A DNA stretch of 7,045 nucleotides from Elusimicrobiota bacterium (GTDB taxonomy: Bacteria; Elusimicrobiota; Elusimicrobia; Elusimicrobiales; UBA9959), in contig DNQL01000200.1 in assembly GCA_003500765.1 (NCBI GenBank), positions 303-7,347 of the forward strand, given 5' to 3'. The notes under the pieces are model-generated. The model was not told where the DNA came from. It did not search any database and saw only the letters and a program-made list of their open reading frames with translations. Positions 1 to 5,879 of the stretch are shown here, one piece after another. Made by a program: the position numbers and the translations under genes. Positions within the stretch are counted from its first letter, which is position 1, and the number at the start of each line of letters is the position of its first letter.

Positions 1-75
1 CCGGCGGCGGAGAAAGCCGCCGCCCGGGCGCTTTCCAACCCGCTCATACATTCATTCAAGGTCGTGAAAAAATGA
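1..75 (+). CDS. purS: C-terminal end of PurS-like FGAM synthetase subunit (partial, 5' end outside window)
   Basis: An open frame enters from the left edge and stops at TGA 73-75, leaving 24 codons. The peptide is alanine-rich and then reads ALSNPLIHSFKVVKK. This resembles the PurS C-terminus, where a helix containing 'K-LLANPVI' leads into a final beta strand of the 'EDYxIEV' kind. PurS is a small protein of about 80 residues that dimerises and bridges PurL and PurQ in the multi-subunit FGAM synthetase. The position directly before purL, with stop and start overlapping as ATGA, supports this call strongly. The fragment could instead be the end of a longer PurS-like protein, because some bacteria carry PurS-like domains fused in front of PurL. 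Only 24 residues are visible, so the call rests on a short match plus context. Confidence 0.68.
   Translation, partial: PAAEKAAARALSNPLIHSFKVVKK
3..24 (+). other. GC-rich hairpin inside the purS 3' end
   Basis: Bases 3-10 (GGCGGCGG) pair perfectly with 17-24 (CCGCCGCC) around a 6-nt loop, AGAAAG. It would be a stable 8-bp stem in the mRNA. It lies in codons for an alanine-rich helix, so chance is a sufficient explanation. It has no U tract and is not a terminator. Confidence 0.3.
58..61 (+). promoter_or_regulatory. Weak ribosome binding site for purL
   Basis: AAGG lies 10 nt before the purL ATG at 72, inside the last codons of the upstream PurS-like gene. It is a weak Shine-Dalgarno match, so coupling to upstream translation through the ATGA overlap probably contributes to purL initiation. 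Confidence 0.45.
67..75 (+). other. A6-TGA stop/start overlap of purS and purL
   Basis: Six A residues (67-72) are followed directly by TGA. In the purS frame this reads AAA AAA TGA. The last A plus TG forms the purL ATG at 72-74. The arrangement fits termination-reinitiation coupling. A -1 slip of the last AAA codon (70-72 to 69-71) would also enter the purL frame with perfect re-pairing and give a PurS-PurL fusion. The overlap is seen directly; frameshifting is only a possibility. Confidence 0.55.
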
Positions 76-2459
76 ACGACGCCATAGCGAATTTCAACTC
101 CCTCAAGCCGGCGGCGCTGGCCGCGCTGGATAAGGAGGCAGGCTGGTCTCTCAATGCCGCCGAGCTGGCCGCCGCGCAGAAACATTTCCGGAAACTTGGC
201 CGTCCGCCGACCCGGGGCGAGCTGGAGACCATAGCGCAGACCTGGTCCGAGCACTGCAAGCACAAGACCTTTTCCGGCCCCGTGCGCTTCGAGCGCGGCG
301 GCAAGGTGAAAAGGTATAAGAACCTCTTTAAAGAGACCATAGTAGCCGCGACAAAGACGCTCAATAAGTCCTGGTGCCTGTCTGTCTTCAAGGACAACGC
401 CGGCGTGGTCGAGTTCGGCCGCGGCAAAAAATGGGGCCTGGCCTTCAAGGCCGAGACCCATAACCATCCCTGCGCGCTGGAGCCCTACGGCGGCGCCGAG
501 ACCGGCGTGGGCGGCGTGGTGCGCGACATTCTCGGCGTGGGCCTGGGCGCCAAGCCGGTGCTCAACACCGATTTCTTCTGCTTCGGCCGGCAGGATTCGC
601 GGATGAAACTGCCGCCCGGCGCGCTGGGAGCGCCGCGGATAATGGAAGGCGTGGTGGAAGGCGTGCGCGATTACGGCAACCGCATGGGTATACCGACGGC
701 CGCCGGCGGCGTGGTGTTCGACGACGGGTACATGCTCAACCCGCTGGTCTTCGTCGGCTGCGCCGGCCTCATCCCGCGCGACAAGATAGACAAACGGGTG
801 CGCCCCGGCGACCTGATAGTGGCCGTGGGCGGCCGCACCGGCCGGGACGGCATACACGGCGCCACTTTCTCGTCGGCCGACATCGGCGAGGAGTCGCCGG
901 CCTCGGCCGTGCAGATAGGCCACGCGATAAACGAGAAGAAGATCCTCGACGCCCTGCTGCGCGCCCGCGACAAGGGGCTCTACTCCGCCGTGACCGACTG
1001 CGGCGCCGGCGGTTTCTCGTCGGCCATAGGCGAGCTGGCCTCCGACTGCGGGGCCGTGGTGGACCTGGACAAGGCGCCGCTCAAGGACGTCTCGCTGGAG
1101 CCCTGGGAGATCTGGGTATCGGAATCCCAGGAGCGGATGGTCATGTCCGTGCCGGAGAAGAACCTGCCCGCGCTTAAAAAGATGTTCGCCCGCGAGGAAT
1201 GCGAGCTGGCCGTGCTGGGCCGGTTCAATAATTCCGGCCGGCTGCGCGTGAACTTCAAAGGCGCGCCCGTCGTTGACCTGCGCAACGATTTCCTGCACGG
1301 CGGCGTTCCGAACTTCGAGAAGCGGGCCGTGCATAGGCCGGTCCCGGTCAGCGCCCGGCCGCCGGCAAAACACCGCAGGCCGCTGGGCCGGTTGCTGCGC
1401 GAAATACTGGCCCACCCCAATGTGCGGTCGCGCGCGCCGATAGTGCGGCAGTACGATCACGAGGTGCAGGGCGGCACGGTGGTGAAGCCCTTCACGGGTC
1501 CCGCCGGTTACGGGCCGTCGGACGGCGCGGTCATCTGGCCGCAGGCCGCCACCCGCGACCTTGGCGACTTCTCCGGTTTCGCCGCCGCCCACGGCATCTG
1601 CCCGTCGGTGGGCCGCATAGACCCGTGCCAGATGGCGCTCTACGCCTGCGACGAGGCCGTGCGCAATCTGCTCTGCTGCGGCGCCGATATCACGAAGACC
1701 GCCTTGCTGGACAATTTCTGCGCCGCTTCGCCGGCCGATCCCAAGGTTCTGGGCGACCTGGTGCTGGCGGCCGAGGGCTGCAAGGAAGCGGCGCTGGGAT
1801 TCGGCGCGCCGTTCATCTCCGGCAAGGACAGTTTCTACAACCAGTCCTCCGACGCCGCCGGGAAGCCTTACCCTATACCGCTTACGCTGCTGATATCGGC
1901 CGTGGCGCCGGTGGACGATATCCGCTCCGCCGTGACGACCAACTTCAAGCGCGCCGGCAACCCGGTGTACCTGGCCGGCGTGACCTGGCGCGGACTGGGC
2001 GGCTCCATCTACAATGAGCTGGAAAAGTCCGGCAATAACGCGCTGGGCGTCATCTCCATAGCCGAGAGCGCCAAACTTTACCGAGGCCTGCTGCCCGCCT
2101 TCAGGGCCGGGCTGGTCATGGCCGCGCATGACGTCTCCGACGGCGGTTTCGCGGCCGCGGCGGCCGAGATGGCCTTCGGCGGCGGCCTGGGCGCGGACCT
2201 CTGCCCCGAGACCGGCTACGCGCAGGACGGCATCGGTCAGGCCGAACTGCTTTTCGGCGAGTCGCCGTCGCGGCTGCTCATAGAGGTGGACAGGGAGCAG
2301 GAGCTGGCCTTCCGCTCTATCGTCGCCGGTCTGCCGGTGGAGCGGGTCGGCTTCGTAAGCGCAGGGCACGACCTGACGCTGCTCGACGGCGCCGGCCGCG
2401 AGCTGCTGCGCGAGGATATCGCCGTGCTCCTGGAATGCTGGAGCGGGGGTGAAATATGA
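72..2459 (+). CDS. purL: Phosphoribosylformylglycinamidine (FGAM) synthetase, large synthase subunit PurL
   Basis: This 795-residue cytosolic enzyme catalyses step 4 of purine synthesis, the ATP-dependent conversion of FGAR to FGAM, using ammonia supplied by PurQ. The first half carries the family motifs WSEHC (58-62), ETHNHP (128-133) within the nucleotide-binding region, GAETG (141-145), GIPTAAGG (206-213), GIHGATFSSADI (260-271) and ESQERM (351-356). The second half repeats the AIRS-like fold, with ALLDNF (544-549), FISGKDSFYN (581-590) and AAHDVSDGGF (684-693). It has no C-terminal glutaminase domain; that activity is the separate purQ gene. The length lies between Bacillus-type small PurL (about 740) and single-chain enzymes (about 1300). 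ATG 72 follows a weak AAGG and overlaps the purS stop. The frame is open to the left edge, so a longer form or PurS fusion cannot be fully excluded. Seven cysteines fall within residues 510-570. Confidence 0.96.
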   Translation: MNDAIANFNSLKPAALAALDKEAGWSLNAAELAAAQKHFRKLGRPPTRGELETIAQTWSEHCKHKTFSGPVRFERGGKVKRYKNLFKETIVAATKTLNKSWCLSVFKDNAGVVEFGRGKKWGLAFKAETHNHPCALEPYGGAETGVGGVVRDILGVGLGAKPVLNTDFFCFGRQDSRMKLPPGALGAPRIMEGVVEGVRDYGNRMGIPTAAGGVVFDDGYMLNPLVFVGCAGLIPRDKIDKRVRPGDLIVAVGGRTGRDGIHGATFSSADIGEESPASAVQIGHAINEKKILDALLRARDKGLYSAVTDCGAGGFSSAIGELASDCGAVVDLDKAPLKDVSLEPWEIWVSESQERMVMSVPEKNLPALKKMFAREECELAVLGRFNNSGRLRVNFKGAPVVDLRNDFLHGGVPNFEKRAVHRPVPVSARPPAKHRRPLGRLLREILAHPNVRSRAPIVRQYDHEVQGGTVVKPFTGPAGYGPSDGAVIWPQAATRDLGDFSGFAAAHGICPSVGRIDPCQMALYACDEAVRNLLCCGADITKTALLDNFCAASPADPKVLGDLVLAAEGCKEAALGFGAPFISGKDSFYNQSSDAAGKPYPIPLTLLISAVAPVDDIRSAVTTNFKRAGNPVYLAGVTWRGLGGSIYNELEKSGNNALGVISIAESAKLYRGLLPAFRAGLVMAAHDVSDGGFAAAAAEMAFGGGLGADLCPETGYAQDGIGQAELLFGESPSRLLIEVDREQELAFRSIVAGLPVERVGFVSAGHDLTLLDGAGRELLREDIAVLLECWSGGEI
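2456..2459 (+). other. ATGA stop/start overlap of purL and purQ
   Basis: The purQ ATG (2456-2458) overlaps the purL TGA (2457-2459). A purine-rich GGGGGTGA (2445-2452) inside the last purL codons can serve as a ribosome binding site, although it sits close to the start. The overlap suggests coupled translation, which would suit two subunits that assemble 1:1. Confidence 0.8.
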
Positions 2460-3196
2460 GCCGCAAGCCGAAAGTCCTCGTACTGCGCGGTGCGGGCACT
2501 AACTGCGACATAGAGACCTGCAACGCCTTCGCCGCCGCCGGCGGCGAGCCGGAGCTGGTGCATGCCGGGGAACTGGTGGAGGGCGTGAAAAAGTTCGCCG
2601 ATTACGCCATACTGGCGCTGCCCGGCGGTTTTTCGTACGGCGACGATATCTCGGCCGGCAAGATCATGGCCGTGAAACTGCGCTCTCTTAAGGCCGACCT
2701 CGGTAAGTTCATAGCTTCTAAGCGGCCGGTGATAGGCATCTGCAACGGCTTCCAGGTGCTGGTGAAGACCGGCTTCCTGCCGCATGACCGGAGCGGCCGT
2801 CAACTGGCGACTCTTGCCTCCAATGACTGCGGCCATTTTATCGCCAAATGGGAGAGGCTGCGGGTGAACAAGTCGAGCCCCTGCATATTCACCAAGGGGC
2901 TGCCGGACGAGATCGAGCTGCCGATAGCGCACGGCGAGGGGAAGTTCATCTCGTCCCCGTCGGAGATGGCGAAGATAAAGCGCGGGGATCTCTGCGCTCT
3001 TTCTTATGTCGCCAACCCCAACGGCTCGATGGGCGACCTGGCCGGGCTGACGAACCCGGAGGGCACGGTGCTGGGGCTGATGCCCCACCCCGAGCGCTTC
3101 TTCTTCCCCTGGCAGGCGCAGAACAGGCGCCCCGGCGCCGACTTCCTGCCGCCGGGCTATCTCTTCTTCAAGAACGCGGTGGACTACGCGAGATAA
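2456..3196 (+). CDS. purQ: FGAM synthetase glutamine amidotransferase subunit PurQ
   Basis: This 246-residue class I (triad) glutaminase hydrolyses glutamine and passes ammonia to PurL within the PurS/PurL/PurQ complex. Visible motifs are RGAGTNCD (11-18), the oxyanion-region LPGGFSYGDDISAGKI (55-70), the nucleophile elbow GICNGFQVL with Cys96, IAHGEGKF (157-164), NPNGS (187-191) and LMPHPER (208-214), which holds the catalytic His211 and Glu213. All triad residues are therefore present. The protein is about 20 residues longer than Bacillus PurQ (about 227). The extra length includes an aromatic and proline-rich tail after the His/Glu motif (215-246), a variant I associate with the longer PurQ type. 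It overlaps purL by 4 nt and precedes purF by 9 nt. Confidence 0.96.
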   Translation: MSRKPKVLVLRGAGTNCDIETCNAFAAAGGEPELVHAGELVEGVKKFADYAILALPGGFSYGDDISAGKIMAVKLRSLKADLGKFIASKRPVIGICNGFQVLVKTGFLPHDRSGRQLATLASNDCGHFIAKWERLRVNKSSPCIFTKGLPDEIELPIAHGEGKFISSPSEMAKIKRGDLCALSYVANPNGSMGDLAGLTNPEGTVLGLMPHPERFFFPWQAQNRRPGADFLPPGYLFFKNAVDYAR

Positions 3197-3199
3197 GGA
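3195..3199 (+). promoter_or_regulatory. Ribosome binding site that fixes the purF start
   Basis: AAGGA lies 6 nt before ATG 3206 and overlaps the purQ stop TAA (3194-3196). Good spacing supports initiation at 3206, which places the catalytic Cys immediately after Met with no propeptide. Confidence 0.7.
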
Positions 3200-3205
3200 A
3201 ACTAC

Positions 3206-4615
3206 ATGTGCGGAATATTCGGGATAACGGGTAACAAGGAAGCGGCGAGGCTGTCGTATATAGGCCTGTTCACGCTGCAGCACCGCGGCCAGGAGAGCGC
3301 GGGCCTCGTGGTGGACGATGGCCGCGGCCTTAACTGCCGCGCCGGGATGGGGCTTGTCGGCGACGTCTTCGCCGGCGGCACGCTGGAGGAACTGGAGGGC
3401 CGCTCGGCCATCGGGCATGTCCGCTATTCCACCGCCGGCGGTTCCTCTATCGGGAACGCGCAGCCGCTCTGCTTCAACACGGCGCTCGGGCCCGTCGCCG
3501 TCGCGCATAACGGCAACCTTACTAATACCGCTGAACTCAAGAAAAAACTTCAGTCGCGCGGCGCCATCTTCCGGAGCACCTCCGACAGCGAGACCATCAT
3601 ACACCTGATGGCCTTCTCGGGGAAACGGGACCCGCTGGCCGCGCTGGAGCACAGCCTGCCGAAGCTCGAGGGAGCTTACGCCTTCCTGTTCATGACGCCC
3701 GGCCGCGTCATAGCCGTCCGGGACCCGCTGGGCATACGGCCGCTGGTTATCGGCCGCCTCGGCCGCTCCTGGCTCTTCGCCTCCGAGACCTGCGCCATAG
3801 AGGTGGTAGGCGGGCGCGTCGTGCGGGAGGCTGAGCCGGGCGAACTGGTCTGGGTCGAGAAGGGAGTGCTGCGCTCGCGGCGCTTCGCTCCGCGCCGCCG
3901 TCCCGCCCGCTGCGTTTTCGAACAGGTCTATTTCGCCAGGCCCGACGCCTTCGTGATGGGCAAGAGCGTGCAGGGCGCGCGCTACGAGATGGGCCGCCTG
4001 CTGGCCGCCGAGCTGAAAGACGCCGGCGTGAAGGCCGACCTGGTATCGGGCGTGCCGGATTCGGGCACCTCGGCGGCTCTCGGCTGCGCCAAGGGAATGA
4101 GGCTGCCCTACCGCCCCGTATTCATGCGCAACCACTATACCGGCCGCTCGTTCATACAGCCCGACCAGAAGATACGCGAGTTCACCGCGCGGCTCAAGCT
4201 GGCCCCGATACGCGACGTCATAGCCGGCAAGCGTGTGCTTATAGTGGACGATTCGCTGGTGCGCGGGACCACTTCGCGCAAGATAGTGCGCAGCCTCAAG
4301 CGGGCCGGCGCGCGAAAGGTCATAATGGCGCTGGCCTCGCCGCCGGTGCTCTCGCCCTGCTATTACGGCATCGATATCGCCACCCGGAAGGAACTGGCCG
4401 CCAGGCGGATGAGCCGCGAGGCCCTGCGGCGGCATATCGGCGCCGACGGGCTCCATTATCTGTCCGTGCCCGGCTTGATGCTGGCCTGCTCGGGCAAAGA
4501 ACTGCCGGAGCATCTGCAGGAAGGAATGAGACCCGGGCTCGACGGCCTCGAGAAAAATTTCTGCACGGCCTGCTTCGGCGGGCGTTACCCGGTGAAGCCG
4601 CAGAGGGGGGAGTAG
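3206..4615 (+). CDS. purF: Amidophosphoribosyltransferase (glutamine PRPP amidotransferase), Fe-S type
   Basis: This 469-residue enzyme performs the first committed step: PRPP plus glutamine gives 5-phosphoribosylamine, glutamate and pyrophosphate. The N-terminal Ntn-hydrolase glutaminase domain has Cys2 as nucleophile (MCGIFGI) and the motifs HRGQES (26-31), GHVRYST (70-76), HNGN (101-104), RSTSDSE (123-129) and RDPLGIRPL (172-180). The C-terminal phosphoribosyltransferase domain has FEQVYFARPD (238-247) and the PRPP loop VLIVDDSLVRGTTSR (344-358). Cys236, Cys385, Cys453 and Cys456 occupy the four positions that ligate the [4Fe-4S] cluster in B. subtilis PurF, so a cluster is likely. B. subtilis PurF has an 11-residue propeptide, whereas here Met removal alone would expose the cysteine. 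Classical control is feedback inhibition by AMP/GMP nucleotides; no DNA-level control is visible. It ends 1 nt before purD, whose product consumes the unstable PRA. Confidence 0.97.
   Translation: MCGIFGITGNKEAARLSYIGLFTLQHRGQESAGLVVDDGRGLNCRAGMGLVGDVFAGGTLEELEGRSAIGHVRYSTAGGSSIGNAQPLCFNTALGPVAVAHNGNLTNTAELKKKLQSRGAIFRSTSDSETIIHLMAFSGKRDPLAALEHSLPKLEGAYAFLFMTPGRVIAVRDPLGIRPLVIGRLGRSWLFASETCAIEVVGGRVVREAEPGELVWVEKGVLRSRRFAPRRRPARCVFEQVYFARPDAFVMGKSVQGARYEMGRLLAAELKDAGVKADLVSGVPDSGTSAALGCAKGMRLPYRPVFMRNHYTGRSFIQPDQKIREFTARLKLAPIRDVIAGKRVLIVDDSLVRGTTSRKIVRSLKRAGARKVIMALASPPVLSPCYYGIDIATRKELAARRMSREALRRHIGADGLHYLSVPGLMLACSGKELPEHLQEGMRPGLDGLEKNFCTACFGGRYPVKPQRGE
4602..4612 (+). promoter_or_regulatory. 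Purine-rich ribosome binding site of purD (GTG start)
   Basis: AGAGGGGGGAG lies in the last codons of purF, just before its TAG stop (4613-4615). Its AGAGG part is 10 nt and its GGAG part 4 nt from GTG 4617. It supports GTG initiation, and no ATG in the purD frame lies nearby upstream. Confidence 0.65.
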
Positions 4616-4616
4616 A

Positions 4617-5873
4617 GTGGCGATAAACGTCCTTATCATAGGTTCCGGCGGGCGCGAGCACGCCCTGGCCTGGAAACTGAAGCAAAGCCCGCTGGCCGGC
4701 AGGATATACGCGGCGCCGGGGTCGGAAGGGATGCGGGACTGCGCGCGCCCCGTGCCGATGGGCGCGCTGGAGTTCGACAAGATAACCGATTTCTGCGCGG
4801 GCAGCGATATCGGTCTTTGCGTCATAGGTCCGGAGGAGCCGCTGGCAAAAGGGCTGGCGGACCACCTGGCGTCCAAGGGAGTTAAGGTGTTCGGTCCCCG
4901 CAGGCAGGCGGCCATGCTGGAGGCCTCCAAGCAGCTGGCCAAGGAGTTCATGCGGAGAAATTATATCCCGACCGCCGACTTCCAGTCTTTCTACGACCCG
5001 CAACCCGCTAAAGAAGCCGTACGCGCGAACAAGAAATGGCCGTTGGTCGTAAAAGCCGACGGCCTGGCCGCCGGCAAAGGTGTGCGCGTATGCCCCGACG
5101 AGAGCACGGCGCTGGCGGCCGTGGAAGATTTCATGGAGAAGCGCATCTTCGGCTCGTCCGGCGCGCGCGTGGTGCTGGAGGAGTTCCTGGAGGGACGCGA
5201 GGCGTCCGTGATGGCGCTCTGCGACGGGAAAGACTTCGTCATGCTGCCGGTCGCGCGCGACCACAAGCGCCTGCGCGACGGCGACGAGGGGCCCAATACC
5301 GGCGGCATGGGAGCGGTGGCCCCGGTGGACTTGGACGCGGAGACGCTCGAGAAGGTCCGGGTGGACATACTCGGCCGCTTCGTCGAGGGGCTTAAGAAAG
5401 AGAAGATCCCGTATTGCGGCGTGGTGTTCGCGGGCCTCATGCTGACCAAAGACGGGCCGAAGGCGCTCGAATTCAATGTGCGCTTTGGCGATCCGGAGAC
5501 GCAGACGGTGCTGCCGCTGATAAAGTCCGACCTGCTGGCGCATATGCTGGCCTGCGCCGAAGGGCGGCTGGCCGGCGAGAAGCCGGAGATCTATGACGGC
5601 TCCTGCGCCACGGTGGTGCTGGCCGCCGCCGGTTACCCGGAGAGCCCGGTCACGGGGGCGGAGATCCGGGGGCTGGACAGGGTCCCCCCCGGCGCCGAAG
5701 TATTCCACGCCGGCACGGTTTTCGACGGCGGCAAGTTTAAAGTGAACGGCGGCCGCGTCCTGGGAGTTTCGGCGCGCGGCGCGACCCCGTCAGAAGCCCG
5801 GGACCGCGCTTATAAGGCCGTGGTGGCCATATCTTTCGAAGGTATGCGGCACCGGCGCGACATAGGGATCTGA
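4617..5873 (+). CDS. purD: Phosphoribosylamine-glycine ligase (GAR synthetase)
   Basis: This 418-residue ATP-grasp enzyme performs step 2: PRA plus glycine plus ATP gives GAR, ADP and phosphate. The motifs run in the expected order: the N-terminal GSGGREHALAWKL (9-21), GPEEPL (71-76), the ATP-grasp VKADGLAAGKGV (145-156), EEFLEGREASVMAL (188-201), DHKRLRDGDEGPNTGGMGA (215-233), and the metal/ATP-binding EFNVRFGDPETQ (285-296). The C-terminal domain has AAGYPE (337-342), HAGT (364-367) and RVLGVSARG (380-388), and ends in RRDIGI. Length is near the usual 420-430, with a tail a few residues shorter than many homologues. The start is GTG, chosen because the first beta strand (AINVLIIG) begins directly after it. 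Only 1 nt separates it from purF, which suits rapid hand-over of PRA, a compound that decays quickly in water. Confidence 0.97.
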   Translation: MAINVLIIGSGGREHALAWKLKQSPLAGRIYAAPGSEGMRDCARPVPMGALEFDKITDFCAGSDIGLCVIGPEEPLAKGLADHLASKGVKVFGPRRQAAMLEASKQLAKEFMRRNYIPTADFQSFYDPQPAKEAVRANKKWPLVVKADGLAAGKGVRVCPDESTALAAVEDFMEKRIFGSSGARVVLEEFLEGREASVMALCDGKDFVMLPVARDHKRLRDGDEGPNTGGMGAVAPVDLDAETLEKVRVDILGRFVEGLKKEKIPYCGVVFAGLMLTKDGPKALEFNVRFGDPETQTVLPLIKSDLLAHMLACAEGRLAGEKPEIYDGSCATVVLAAAGYPESPVTGAEIRGLDRVPPGAEVFHAGTVFDGGKFKVNGGRVLGVSARGATPSEARDRAYKAVVAISFEGMRHRRDIGI

Positions 5874-5879
5874 AACAAA

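Noticed and set aside
1625..2017. Arg/Gly-rich + strand open frame inside purL
   Set aside because: It is an out-of-frame shadow of a G+C-rich gene. The composition is typical of frame-shifted translation, and the purL frame is intact with conserved motifs on both sides.
2528..2547. Palindromic GCCGCCGCCGGCGGCGAG-like run in purQ, resembling a hairpin or operator
   Set aside because: It is explained by consecutive Ala and Gly codons (AAAGGE). Similar GCCGCCGGCGGC strings recur throughout the window wherever such residues occur, with no placement relative to gene ends.
3190..3210. Possible promoter between purQ and purF
   Set aside because: The 9-nt gap holds a ribosome binding site and nothing resembling a promoter.
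2237..4951. A 904-codon antisense open frame across purQ and purF
   Set aside because: It is codon-aligned with purQ and purF on the other strand. It stays open simply because those genes contain no TTA, CTA or TCA codons. The translation shows no recognisable domain, whereas the sense strand encodes two intact enzymes.
4320..5708. A 462-codon antisense open frame across purD
   Set aside because: It is phase-aligned with purD and explained by the same lack of TTA, CTA and TCA sense codons. Its sequence is low-complexity and rich in His, Arg, Gly and Ala, with no motif.
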